A stretch of DNA of 64,000 nt from Adiantum capillus-veneris (taxonomy: Eukaryota; Streptophyta; Polypodiopsida; Polypodiales; Pteridaceae), in contig CM043951.1 in NCBI GenBank assembly GCA_014529385.2, positions 111,311,469 through 111,375,468 of the forward strand, given 5' to 3'. Positions 1 through 11,214 of this stretch are shown in pieces (positions within the stretch are counted from its first letter, which is position 1; each line of letters opens with the position of its first letter). Position numbers and translations under genes: made by a program. Under the pieces are notes generated by a model, which ran no database searches, was not told the DNA's origin, and worked only from the letters and a program-made list of their open reading frames with translations.

Positions 1-511
1 TCTTCTTGTCCTCAAAAGACGCAGGAGGCAGTGCAACAATCTGTACTGGCATTACCACAAGACACGGCCTCTCTTGCCTCTCATATTCATGTCCATTTTT
101 GGCCTCTTTATCAGCATTCTTTGTACCTGCCTCATTTGTATCTGTAGCAGCCACTCGACCCATAGGGACCTCTCGACTTTTACCTTTGGTATTCCCAACA
201 GTGGGATCTGTACAAGACTCAGTTTTATCATGTGCAACTGCATCTTTCGTGTCCACAGTAGCCACGAAATGTTCTCCCATTGCCTCTCCCGATTGAGCTA
301 CTCTATCAGTGGGAACCTCTGTGCCTTTCCCTGCCTCATTGTTTTGCTCTATACATACCTCAGTTGTATTATGTGTATTTGCCTCTTTCATGTCCGTAGT
401 AGCCACGAGAGCTTCTCCCATTGTCTCTCCCGATTGAACTGCTCTATCGTATGCCTCAGCTGTTGAAGCGGTCCGGGGCGGGCAACAAGAAGAGCAACCT
501 CTAGACACCCT
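1..511 (-). CDS. Acidic Thr/Glu-rich repeat protein, partial exon
   Basis: One minus-strand frame is open from 511 to the left edge of the window, with a stop just upstream at 512-514. The product is hydrophilic and rich in Thr, Glu, Ala and Lys. It holds two copies of a roughly 47-residue unit (starting DRAVQSGETMGEALVATTD and DRVAQSGEAMGEHFVATVD) and a shorter third copy starting GRVAATDTNEA. The matching DNA repeats lie near 259-308 and 399-448. No start codon is evident, and TTCAACAG at about 466 could be a splice acceptor. Composition and strand match the larger acidic-repeat exon at 2936-4467, so both may belong to one gene. I recognise no domain. The function is unknown. Confidence 0.4.
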
Positions 512-635
512 TCAAGGCTCCCGTGCTGCTCAATTGGGTTGGGGTTGGAAAAAACAACAAACACACACACAAACCCGCAACCTAACCCTACACAAATTTG
601 GGGCACCACCTAGTTTTGGATGCGAACTAGGACGC

Positions 636-636
<1 letters not shown>

Positions 637-670
<34 letters not shown>
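637..670. repeat. (GA)n microsatellite
   Basis: An uninterrupted GA dinucleotide run. Plus-strand reading frames across it give Arg-Glu repeats and are not genes. Confidence 0.95.
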
Positions 671-673
<3 letters not shown>

Positions 674-999
674 TGCTCGGGCTGCTTTGAAACGTATCGG
701 CAATGATCAAGCAAACACAACTATATATTTAAGAAAGAGAGAGAAAGGGGGAGGGGGTGCTTGTTGCATTAATACCTTCTTACAAATCTGTCATGACAAA
801 TCAAAGTGAGATTAGTATTTGTTCAACATAGCTTGCGTAAATTTCACCACAACACATCACAAGAAAAGCCACCCCAATCACTGTCTTAAGGCCAGGGGAG
901 TCCTCTCCACCCTGTCGCCTTCTTACAGTATGTGGGATTTATGGCTAGATTGATGACAACACCAGAGACAAGCTATCAAGAACTTAACAAAAAACACCA

Positions 1000-2900
1000 A
1001 GACACTTACGCATCATTGTTGTCCATTACTTCACGTTGAAAAGGAGACAAAGTATCCAAGCTTAGTCCAAATCCACCCTCCTTGATTCAGCAAATGTTGG
1101 GCTTACACTAGTAGGAGAAATGATAGATTTCCTAGTCTCAATTGAATGATCACTCTCTCTCTTACAATGGCATAGAGTTACCTTGCTAATCCCCTATTAC
1201 AACACATGCACATGCATAAGACAATGAGCTTCCACTCAAGAGCTCCTTCTAGAGAGGTTGAGCTTGGCTTCTCAAGCTATATCATAGTGCTCTTGCTTAT
1301 GGCTCCCCCTTTTGTGCTAGCCACACCCTCCTTTTATAGCAATTTTGAAGGCTAGGGTTACTCCTCTAACCATGGTTGGGTTAGATTTTCAGCCATTTAT
1401 CTAATTTCTTTTTCTTGGAATTATCAAGAAGTTGGTGGGGAAAGAGAGAGGAGAGCAATGGAGGTGATAGGACTTTTCATAGTGGGTTAGTGTTAGTAGA
1501 GTTAGTATTAATTTACAAATGGAATTGGATATTTACAATGGGAGTATCCATGTAGGATACAAATAAGGAAGAAAAACTCTTAAGAGGTAAGAAAAGGTGG
1601 ATTTCTTACAAGGTTGATGCTCCAAGTGTCTTGAGTAGGGCCAATTTTGACGCATGTTGACGGTCCACTAGCTTTGACGGTACATTTTTTCTCCACTCTT
1701 GACCTTCCTTGAGAGACAAGGTAATTGAAGCTGAGTAATCAACCACCATGATGCTGTCTTTTAAGAGAAGAGGCTGAATTTTGTGGTTTTTTTGATAGAT
1801 ATGGGTAAATTGGAGGAGGAAAAATGAGACTAGGTGGTCAATTTTGGAATGGAATTGTGTGTGGGAGGTATGAGTTCACTATGGTTTCTCTTATTCTTCA
1901 AGGTTGAGGAGAAGGTGAGTAGGGTGCAGAGAGGAGTGGTGAGAGAGGTGGGGATGATGAGTGGAGAAGTGTGTGTGAAAGAGGAAAATGATAAAGTGGA
2001 AGAGAGAGTGTGGCTGCATAGCATGGGAAAACTGGGGTCCACTAATAAAATCATAGCTCACAGCTCATAGCTCAAAAAAATATGAAAAACTTTGAGGCAA
2101 AATTTCAGCCCACAAGCTACAACTTTTGTTTGTATCACCTTTTCAAATTCGGAGAGCAAGTGAACTTTAAAAATTCAGCAAAACCGACTATTTTTTTCCA
2201 CTGCACAAAGTCCTTGTGGGGTCCTTCTTTGGATGATTCTTTTGAATACCTCCAAGAGTGGGCCCTCCATAGTGCATGTATGCATGCCACCTACCCTTGA
2301 CCTTATTTGGTAGGTCTATAATTGAAGATATTGTTGAGATCATGATATAAGTGAATAGTACAACTAAGAAAATCAAATATTGAGGGGTCTAAAAATATAT
2401 GTATATGTCAAATATAAATAATATAGGTGGAAAAAATATAAAGGGGTCAAAATAAATCTCTCTCATCATAAATCTACCATAAAAAAATGAATATTTTTTA
2501 TGGTCTAATTTATGAGAGTAATAGAGAATAGATGTAGGAAGGAAAAAAAATCACAATAGTGAAAAAATATACACATAAATAGAACTAGTTTTTTTTGGTT
2601 TTTTGTTGGGATGGAGTTACACCAAAAATAAGAGAAGCTTGCATGAGTTTATTTTTATATGGAATAAAGAGTATGCAAAATGGTAAGAAAAAATATGGTA
2701 ATGGTGAGTCAATGTACATAGCATAAATAACACATCCTACGTAGAAATATTTAAATAAATACCAAAATAATTACGAAAAATCTTTTTATTTAGGCCCCAT
2801 ATACAATGCAATATTTACACACAAATGGGCTATAATATACTTATATATTTTTTTTATTTTTTATTTTTGGCTCAACTAGCCCAATGACTAGCTAATTGAG
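1000..2900 (-). mobile_element. LTR retrotransposon remnant (LTR-like, minus strand)
   Basis: There is no credible gene between 820 and 2935. The stretch about 1990-2130, read on the minus strand, resembles 18200-18310 inside the Gypsy-1 3' LTR (shared AGTGGACCCCAGTTTT and a preceding GAGCTATGA). A minus-strand TATA-like CTATAAAAGG sits near 1331-1340. Together these suggest an old LTR or LTR fragment in reverse orientation. The ends and a target duplication could not be defined. From 2380 to 2900 the DNA is AT-rich with no visible feature. Confidence 0.35.
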
Positions 2901-2935
2901 GGTTTTTTAAGAAGATATGGGAAAAGTCCCGTGAC

Positions 2936-4467
2936 TCACGCACGCCTATGTACAGTGAAATTATAGGGATAGCCACAGTGTTTGGGTGATTTTGGTAGGG
3001 TGAGGTAACTCACTGTGGCAATTACAAAGAGCCGAAAAACGGCTATCACTGTGTTGGCAAAAGCCGCGACATCACCGTTACCCACTGTTGAGCCTATTCT
3101 AGGTACTCTCTTAATGAGGTCCTCCTCACCCAAGCCTCCCATATCTTCAACAATGGTATCTGTACCCTTTTCCTCCTCTGCATCAACAATGTCATCAGCT
3201 GCATCACTTGGGCAGACCACCTCGGCTTGGGCTGTGACATCACTTTGCACCCACTGCCTCACGTATTCCAGCTTCTCTCTCAATGAGGACCTCCTCACCC
3301 ATGCCTCTGGTATCCTCAATAGTGGCATCTGTACCCATAGGCACGACTGCATCAAGAAGGGAATCCATGACAGCATGAACAATACTTTCTGTTCCACATC
3401 ATTAACATTGTCATCAGGAGCAGCATCTATGCTAGCGTCAACTTTCATAGCATCCACAATGTCATTTGTGCAGGCATCAACTACCGTAGCATCAGCAATG
3501 GCATATGTGAAGGCATCAATTGTGGTAGCATCATCAATGGCATCTGTGCCAGATTCAACAGTGGCATCTATACCCATAGTCACAGTTGCATCAAGAAGGG
3601 CATCTATGACAGCATGTACAATACTTTCTGTTCCACCATCATTAACATTGCCATCAGCAGCACCATCTGTGCTAGAATCAACTTCCATAGCATCCACAAT
3701 GTCATTTGTGCAGGCATCAACTATCGTAGCATCAACAATGGCATCTGTGCAGGCATCAACTGTGGTAGCATCATCAATGGCATCTGTGCCAGATTCAACA
3801 GTGGCATTTGTACCCATAGCCACGACTGCATCAAGAAGGGCATCTATTACAGCATGAACAATATTTTCTGTTCCACCATCATTAACATTGCCATCAGCAG
3901 CAGAATCTGTGCGAGCATCAACTTCCATAGCATCCACAATGTCATTTGTGCAGGCATCAACTAGCGTAGCATCATCAATGGCATCTGTGTAGGCATCAAC
4001 TACCATAGCATCATCAATGGAATATGTGTCATATTCAACTGTGGTGGGGGTGGGTAATGTACTCTTTTCAAGTTTAGCGCGGTCAACATCTGTATGTACA
4101 TCATGATGCACAACCTGCACATCAACTGCATTAGGCACATTTGGAACAAATTCATCAGTACTAGTAGGTGTGCAGGGATCAACTATATCAAAAGACTTTT
4201 TTTTATTCCCTGTAACCCCCCTGGAATCTGTAGCACCCCCTCTTGGATTCTTCACAAGATAAGACTGAGCCAGTGAACCTACAGACCCCTCAACCGTATC
4301 AAAAGACACTTTTTTTTTGCCTGTATCCCCCCTGGAAGCTGTAGCACCCCTTCTTGGATTCTTCACAATATAAGACTGAGCCAGTGAACCTACAGACCCC
4401 TCATCTAGAAACCCTGAAGAGCGAGTGCATCTCATGCAAGTTCCTCTTTTTTCAGCTTCTTGATTAT
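2936..4467 (-). CDS. Acidic tandem-repeat protein exon
   Basis: A long minus-strand frame. The open frame runs on to 4585, but CTTGTCGTAG at about 4468 is a good splice acceptor, so the exon probably starts at 4467. First come two copies of a unit of about 41 residues containing EGSVGSLAQSYIVKNPRRGA. These are followed by at least three units of about 67-80 residues rich in Asp, Ala, Val and Thr (TDAIDDATTVDACTDAIVD, NDIVDAMEVD, NIVHAVIDALLDA). In the third unit a missing base near 3402 puts about 35 residues out of register until about 3290, where the acidic frame returns. The repeats are strongly acidic and low-complexity, and I recognise no family. Gypsy-1 lies immediately upstream, in what looks like the preceding intron. 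Confidence 0.5.
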
Positions 4468-4563
4468 CTACGACAAGAGAAAGTAGAAACGTATTACTAA
4501 ACATGTACGGAAAATAAATCAAATAGTTTGCAACTACTCGATGCAAAGAATTAAAAGACATGT

Positions 4564-5512
4564 TGAGGCAAGTTTTTCCATGCATGGGAACCCCCCATAT
4601 ATTTTTGCCCTTTTACCAAAATATTTCTTATTATATAAATTACTTTTGATTTTTTCTTCCTTTTTCACAAACGTTTTAGCCTTTATTAAATAAATAAGAC
4701 TTATGCTAATCAATCACGATGTAGCATAAATAAGTAAGCTTTCTTTGTTGATCTCTCTTTTGAACTTAAATATAAAATATATATATTTTAAATAACATTA
4801 TATATTTTAGTATTTTCTAATATATTTTTCATGTATGTATATTATTCCACCCTACCAAATATTTTATTCACTAGTTTTCATTTTCAAACCTCAACCCCAC
4901 TTTCAAATTTCAATAATACCTCCATCTAGATGATTGCCAATCTTTTCAAAACTCTAGGTCATGTTTTCATACACATGAAGGAGCTTACACTTTTGCAAGC
5001 AATCAACACACTCCATCTTGCTGCCATACCTTGTGTCGCTTTGGATACATGTCATTGTGAGTATGGTATATGCTTTTTTCTTGCCATTTCTTTTTATGCT
5101 TATGTTAAGGTGTGCGGATTCGCCACAATACACACACACTCTCTCTCCCTCTCATATTCCTATCATCTTTCTACTTCCATCTTGAGGTGTGCGGATTCGC
5201 CACCTCTTGTATGAGAAGTGAGCATACTTGCATGTATCCATGACCTCATTATCTTCCTTACTACATGCACAAGTGACGAGCCCATTCTCACTCACTCACC
5301 ACTCCTCTCACCATATTCTCTGACCACCCCATTCCACACTTGGGGCGTGGATCTTGAAATTGTTTTCCATGGCATGTTTCATTGTGTATATGTATGCATC
5401 CTAGCCGCATATCTTTCTAGGTGGTGCCCCTATTGTGTATCCCCCATGATGAGGCCATTGTGCATAGTCTTGGTGTAGAGGCCACCGGGTCTATTTTTCA
5501 CTTCCGCCTCTA
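4564..5512 (+). repeat. Gypsy-1 5' LTR (internally deleted)
   Basis: Begins TGAGGCAAG and matches the 3' LTR from 17648. The match jumps at about 4978, where LTR2 sequence from about 18079 to 20396 is absent. The missing part includes the TATATAAGG promoter seen at 20058 in the 3' LTR. The junction has only a TT microhomology, which favours a deletion here over a simple insertion in the other LTR. Confidence 0.8.
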
Positions 5513-5513
5513 A

Positions 5514-5532
5514 TTTGGTGCCCCCACTGAGG
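5514..5532 (+). other. Gypsy-1 putative primer-binding site
   Basis: TTTGGTGCCCCCACTGAGG follows the 5' LTR within a couple of bases. Gypsy-2 has a related TTTAGGTGCCCGCCAC at the same place. The primer tRNA was not identified with certainty. Confidence 0.5.
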
Positions 5533-5582
5533 AGGGCTCTCAAGACCTTCAGTTTACAAGGCTGACATGTTTACTTCTCTTC

Positions 5583-6414
5583 ATGGACGAGTGGCTTCTT
5601 GAATTCTCTAATTGGACCACTGAAGAGGAGGAGCTGCAAGAAGGTTTGACTCAAGTCATCAAGACACTCTTGCCAGGGTGTTGTATTGGTAGCATAGAAG
5701 AGGTGGTAAGACCCTCTTTCCCTACTCAAATTGTTTACATTTCTCATCATCCCCGCAAGCATAAAAGCAAGGCACAAGCTGCATCATGCTCACATTGTAG
5801 CCAAAAACCGCACCTTCGCCACATCTTTGCCACCTATTCCACCTACCCCCACAACAAGCCTTCACACCTTGAGGAAGCTACTACGAACGCGTGGTCCCTC
5901 CCTCTCCCTTGCACCAAAATATTCAAGGGTTTTCCACCGCCGACAATCACCCCGTCTCCAAAAAAAAAAGGGTAAATCCTCCAAATTCTTTCTATACCTC
6001 ACTCTCATCTCATGAGCCAGGAACTAGAAACAGCAGCATGGATTGTACGTCGTCTACCGAGTGAAGTGGCGGAGCCTGTCATCGACAAGGTTTTTGACAC
6101 TGGTTTTGCTTGGCGGAAAGACAAGACCCTCCACCTTCAAGGGGTGTTGCTTGTAAATCAAGGCTATGATGACGACTTTACAACTTGCTTTGTATCCATC
6201 CAACTTGGATTAATACAAGTGGAAAGTGAAGTTGCTCAAAGAGAGAGAGTTCAAGATTTTCCAAGAGCTTGCTAGAGGGGCAGTCCTAGAGCTAGAAGAC
6301 GAAGACAACCTTGTCCTGTGGTACTATAAATTTGACCTCGACTACCAAGAGCTCTACACCTCCGACTATAACCTTCCACCACAAAGGAGAGAGCCTTTCC
6401 AAATTATCATGTGA
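5583..6414 (+). pseudogene. Gypsy-1 extra ORF upstream of gag
   Basis: About 1.2 kb separates the primer site from gag, and it holds protein-like frames: 5583-5975 (starts MDEWLLEFSNWTTEEEE), a shifted frame to 6015, then 6012-6275 and 6226-6414. Their contents look coding (for example FKIFQELARGAVLELEDED) but are broken by frameshifts. Some Tat-lineage elements such as Ogre carry an extra ORF of unknown function before gag. This may be its counterpart, or a captured host fragment. No domain is recognised. Confidence 0.4.
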
Positions 6415-6734
6415 TGGACCCAACACATCAAACTTTTTCAAGGAACCAAACTTATGCACCACAACGAATTCAATCAATCAAAGTAATCTTGGTCCGCAAG
6501 ATGTTTTATCAGCAGATCATTACAACCATGTTTGGTAGAGAACGACTGCAAGAGATAAACACCTCTTCTCTACCCTTTATCCTCCCTATGATTAATCATG
6601 AAGTGTCTTTTGATGTAGTTATTTTCATCCTTGTATAGTATGTTTTCCATCCACCGAGTACCCATGTATTGAATCTCTATAAAAATATATATATATATAT
6701 ATATATAAGTCGAGTTAATTTTGTCACTCTCACA

Positions 6735-7590
6735 ATGGCAAGTGTAGCATTTCCAACATTTACTGGTAAGGTGGGTGAGGATGCTGCAGACTTTCTAGAC
6801 AACTTGGAAATAGCATGTGTCATCTTTGCGAGAGATGATGATGCTTCACACTTGCGCATCTTCCCACTTATAATGAAGGTGGAGGCAAGATCATGGTACA
6901 ATGACTTGGCACAAGAAACCAAGGAACGGTGGGACTTATTAAGAGCAGCCTTTGTCAAGCGTTTTGGAGAGGGCACAACATCAGAGAAGCTATGGCAATT
7001 GTTGAAAGAGTTGAAGTAGGGCAGTATGCTGGAATATGTATCATATGAGTCAAAGTTTGTAGATTTATGGTAGCGATGGGTTGCATCGCTAAGAGAGGAT
7101 GAGGGGGCACCTGATTTCCTAAAAAAAGATCGGTTTGTGGCTGGGTTATGGCCAACTCTTAAAGAGAAGGTGAAGGGAAGGTTTCCTGCTACGTATGAGC
7201 TAGCAGTTGAAGTGGCTCGCCATAAAGACAAGAAGTTGCGCCTACAAGCCAGGAATATCAATGAAGAGGAAGCCGTTAGGACCCAACCACCTCTAGCACC
7301 ACCTACAACAGCCGCCCAGAGGATTCAACCACAAGAACCAATTGAAGATCAGAAAGACCTACTCCATCGAATCACCAATCAGCTTGAGAATCTCTCAGTC
7401 CATTTGATACAACAAGGGCATGCACACAATCGCAACCAAGAGCAAGGGAGAGGACAATGAAGGAAAAACCAAGAATACCACTGCTACAATTGTGGGGAGG
7501 ATGGTCATGGCATGTACTACTGTCCACACGCAAGGAGGAAGAATTTCAACAGAGGAGCCAGGCAAAACCAGGTTTCACCACCGAGAGCAA
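6735..7590 (+). pseudogene. Gypsy-1 gag (nucleocapsid-type, disrupted)
   Basis: Structural protein of the retroelement particle. The ATG at 6735 begins MASVAFPTFTGKVGEDAADF, typical of plant gypsy gag. The retrotransposon gag core (WDLLRAAFVKRF) follows near residues 75-86. In-frame stops lie at about 7017, 7072 and 7458. A zinc knuckle, CYNCGEDGHGMYYCP (C-x2-C-x4-H-x4-C), sits near 7480-7525. The frame is cut at 7590 by Copia-B and resumes with proline-rich sequence after 13268. Confidence 0.8.
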
Positions 7591-7804
7591 TGTAGAGTGC
7601 GCAGGTGATGGAGAAGGTAGGAAAGAAGACTACACACACACACCAACACACATCGAGACACACACACACAATCGTTACCCTGCAGCAGCCATTCAACGTG
7701 CTGCTCTTCTCTTCTTCTCTTTTGAACTATTATCCAAAGTATATTTACAACATAGTATAGTCAGTGTCCAGCCGCCCATAGCACAATGGACATATTCTTT
7801 AACA
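7591..7804 (-). repeat. Copia-B 3' LTR
   Basis: A 214-bp LTR. Read on the minus strand it begins TGTTAAAG and ends CTCTACA. It contains CA microsatellite tracts. A polypurine tract, GATGGGGAG on the minus strand, adjoins it at 7805-7813. Confidence 0.92.
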
Positions 7805-10800
7805 CTCCCCATCAAGCTCAGAGTGAGATTGCATATGATGGATTCCCAATGCTTCAGGAAAGTAGCAAAACTTATCCTTTCCAAGATCTTTTGTGAATAT
7901 ATCCGCAACTTGATCATTTGTCATCACATACACCAAATCAATCTCATTTGCCAAAACTTTTTTTCTAATGAAGTGATAATGTACCTCAATGTGTTTAGTG
8001 CGAGCATGGTAGACTGGATTCTTTGCCAACATGATGCTGCTAATATTGTCACAATATATAATGACACTGTCAAGATAGTCAAAACCAAAGTCTACCATAA
8101 GTACTCTCAACCATGACTCTTCACATGCTGCCAAAGCTGCTCCACGATATTCAGCTTCTGTACTTGATAATGCTACAGTTGATTGCTTCTTGCTACTCCA
8201 ACTTATCATACCATTGCCAATGGAAAATGCATAACCACTTGTAGATCTTCTATCCATAAAATCTCCTACCCAGTCTGCATCTGTGTAACCATAAAGACAA
8301 AGCTTTCCATTCTTTTCATAAAACATTCCATAACTGACAGTGGCTTTCACATATCTCATAATCCGTCTCACTGCATCAAGATGATTTTTACATGGATTTT
8401 GCATGGATTGACTCACAACACCCACTGCATAACTCAAATCTGGCCTTGTTATTGTCAAGTAAATAAGGCTTCCAACCATCTTGCGATACATAGTGACATC
8501 CTCAATGTAATGTCCATCATCAAACAACTTCACATTTTGATCAAGAGGTGTATCAACCGGTTTGCACGCTGTCATTCCATACTTCTCAAGCATATCCAAT
8601 GCGTATTGTCTTTGTATCATCCAAATTTCTGATAAAGTATTGACAATTTCAATTCCCAAGAAATATCTCAACTCACCTAGGTCCTTCATGTTGAATTCTC
8701 TGAACAAACTCTTCTTGACATGCAAAATTTGCTCAGCATGACTTCCAGTGAGAATCAAGTCATCAACATAGATAACAATAACGACGATCTCTCCATCAAC
8801 ATGCTTCAAAAATATTGAGTGATCAGCAGTAGATTGTTTAAATCCAATCTTCTTCAAGAATCTGGTTATCTTTTCACACCAAGCTCTAGATGCTTGCTTC
8901 AAACCATACAATGCTTTCTTCAACTTACACACATAATATGGAAACTCTGGATGTTGATAACCCTCTGGCTGTATCATATAAAATTCTTCTTCCAAGTCAC
9001 CATTCAAGAATGCATTATCCACATCCATTTGCCGTAACTTCCAACTGAACATACTTGCCATTGCTATCACCAATCTAAATGTTGTCATCTTTGCAACCGG
9101 ACTAAATGTCTCATCATAATCAAGACCTTTTGTTTGTGCATAACCTTTAGAAACAAGCATCGCTTTGTATCTTTCCACACTACCATCTGACTTGCACTTG
9201 ACTTTGTATACCCATTTTGAACCAATTGCTTTCTTTCCACTTGGCAAGCGAACCAAATCCCAAGTGTCATTCTTCACAAGAGCATCCATCTCATCATCCA
9301 TAGCTGACTCCCATTCTGATTTTCCAATTGCCTCTTGAAAACATGTAGGCTCTTTATGTTGCACACGTGAAACCATGTATGCATAATGTGTACACATGTA
9401 ATCGTTGTATGTCAATCTATCAACTGGATAACGCACCCTCTCTGATCTTCTCAACTGTGGTGCACTCTTCTCTTCAACTCTTGCATATGGGGGTACATAT
9501 TTCTCAATATGCTTATTGCCAGGTGTCCTCAAATGTGGTAAACCATGCTCTTCATCGAGTCTTTCATCTCCAAAACTCTCTTCAACCACTTTCTTCTTGC
9601 CTTTCTCGTCTTGCTTCTTATCTCGCAAACGACCGCTCCATGGGTTGACACTTCTTGTACTCTCCTCTGTCATATGTGGTCCTGAAATAGTTCTTGTTGA
9701 TGGTCCTGGCTTATCAACAACATGACACACATTCTCTTGCTCTTCATACTCATCTTCTATCATCACTGGCTTTGGTTTATACCATGGTTCGTGCTCACAA
9801 AATCTGACATCTCTATTGACATAAACTTGTCTTGTCGTAGGATCATAGCACTTGTAACCTTTCTTTTCAAATGGGTAGCCCAAGAATATACACCTCACTG
9901 CCTTTGGCTCCATCTTCTTTCTTGCTTCATTTGGCACATGAACATAGCAAACACATCCAAAAACTTTCATGTAGGAAACTGTTGGCTTGATCCCATAAAG
10001 TCTCTCATAAAGTGAAATTTCATGTACTGCTGTATGAACTGCTTCAGCCCAATATGTTAATGGCATATTCATCTCATTCATCATGGCTCTTGCAATCTCT
10101 GCTATGACTCTATTCTTTCTCTCAGCAACTCCATTTTTTTGTGGTGTGTATCTGCAAGTAATCTGTCTTCTTATGCCTTGTTCACGTAAGTAATCATCAA
10201 AACTGTGTGACATGTACTCTCCCCCTCCATCTGTACATAGGCATTTAATTTGACAACCATTCTCTTTCTCAACCATAACTTTGAACTCCACAAATACCTC
10301 AAATGCCTCTAACTTTGCCTTTAGAAAGTAAACCCATGTCATTCTGCTGTAATCATCCGTAAATGTCATAAAATATCGACAACCATTTGGTGTAGCATGA
10401 TCACAAGGTCCCCAAATATCTGAACGAACAATTTCCAAAGGACTTTGGCTAATTCTCCCCCTCTTTGGAAATGGTAAACGAGATTGCTTTCCAAATTGAC
10501 AAGCTTCACAAACATGATCAAAATTCAATCTGCCAAACTTTGGTAATCCACGTACAATTTGATTTGATTGCATATGCTTTAATCTTCTAAAATTGACATG
10601 ACCAATCCTCTTATGCCATAAATTTGCCCAATCATCTTGAGTGGTTGATTTGTTTGCATACATACCACTGTGTAAACATGGATCTCCAGCTTCCAATGAG
10701 AACAAAAGACCTTTCTTTCTTCCACGTGCCAATATCTTGCCTGGTCTGCCTTTGTGAAACTCCTCTATGAAGCAGCCATAATGATTAAAACGGACTTGCA

Positions 10801-11092
10801 ACCCTTGATCTGTCATCTGTCCAACTGATGCTAAATTCTTTGTGATTGAAGGCACATATAGAACATCTCTCAATGTGTTGTATGTCTCGTCTTTTTCTAG
10901 CAATGGAACTGAACCAACATGTGTAATCTGATGCAAAGTATCATCACCTGTAGCGACAAACTCATCCTCCTCTAATTTCTCTTTTCTGTCAAACCATTCA
11001 CCATGATATGTCATATGATTTATGGTACCACTATCTAAATACCAATCATCTGTATGATGTGGCTCCACCATGCTTCCAACAACATGCTCCAT
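7799..11092 (-). CDS. Copia-B pol: protease, integrase, reverse transcriptase, RNase H
   Basis: A continuous 1097-residue frame in Ty1/copia order. The protease motif DSGT is near residue 20. The integrase zinc region has the HKRIGHVN histidines and CEACQFGKQ cysteines. The integrase catalytic triad is visible: D in VRSDIWGPCD, D in CTDGGGEY and E in GVAERKNR. The reverse transcriptase has YVDDLIL, and RNase H has YTDADW and STEAEYRG. The integrase is slightly short after AVHTAVH compared with the family. The frame opens downstream of the gag zinc knuckle, so pol is normally made as part of a polyprotein. No stop interrupts it, so the enzymes may still be functional if gag is supplied in trans. 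Confidence 0.93.
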   Translation of the reverse strand: MEHVVGSMVEPHHTDDWYLDSGTINHMTYHGEWFDRKEKLEEDEFVATGDDTLHQITHVGSVPLLEKDETYNTLRDVLYVPSITKNLASVGQMTDQGLQVRFNHYGCFIEEFHKGRPGKILARGRKKGLLFSLEAGDPCLHSGMYANKSTTQDDWANLWHKRIGHVNFRRLKHMQSNQIVRGLPKFGRLNFDHVCEACQFGKQSRLPFPKRGRISQSPLEIVRSDIWGPCDHATPNGCRYFMTFTDDYSRMTWVYFLKAKLEAFEVFVEFKVMVEKENGCQIKCLCTDGGGEYMSHSFDDYLREQGIRRQITCRYTPQKNGVAERKNRVIAEIARAMMNEMNMPLTYWAEAVHTAVHEISLYERLYGIKPTVSYMKVFGCVCYVHVPNEARKKMEPKAVRCIFLGYPFEKKGYKCYDPTTRQVYVNRDVRFCEHEPWYKPKPVMIEDEYEEQENVCHVVDKPGPSTRTISGPHMTEESTRSVNPWSGRLRDKKQDEKGKKKVVEESFGDERLDEEHGLPHLRTPGNKHIEKYVPPYARVEEKSAPQLRRSERVRYPVDRLTYNDYMCTHYAYMVSRVQHKEPTCFQEAIGKSEWESAMDDEMDALVKNDTWDLVRLPSGKKAIGSKWVYKVKCKSDGSVERYKAMLVSKGYAQTKGLDYDETFSPVAKMTTFRLVIAMASMFSWKLRQMDVDNAFLNGDLEEEFYMIQPEGYQHPEFPYYVCKLKKALYGLKQASRAWCEKITRFLKKIGFKQSTADHSIFLKHVDGEIVVIVIYVDDLILTGSHAEQILHVKKSLFREFNMKDLGELRYFLGIEIVNTLSEIWMIQRQYALDMLEKYGMTACKPVDTPLDQNVKLFDDGHYIEDVTMYRKMVGSLIYLTITRPDLSYAVGVVSQSMQNPCKNHLDAVRRIMRYVKATVSYGMFYEKNGKLCLYGYTDADWVGDFMDRRSTSGYAFSIGNGMISWSSKKQSTVALSSTEAEYRGAALAACEESWLRVLMVDFGFDYLDSVIIYCDNISSIMLAKNPVYHARTKHIEVHYHFIRKKVLANEIDLVYVMTNDQVADIFTKDLGKDKFCYFPEALGIHHMQSHSELDGEC

Positions 11093-11214
11093 AGGAAATA
11101 AATGTCCACTCGACCTATTGTCATATATATTTTGATCATGAGGATTGTATCCAACAAAGTTTCCTCCATGTCTGCCATAACCTCGGCCTCTTCCACCACG
11201 ATCACGATTTTGAT

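Noticed and set aside
3015-3964. Plus-strand frames of 280 and 116 codons rich in Ser/Thr/Ala
   Set aside because: Antisense of the acidic repeats. Open only because the repeat composition lacks stops in several frames.
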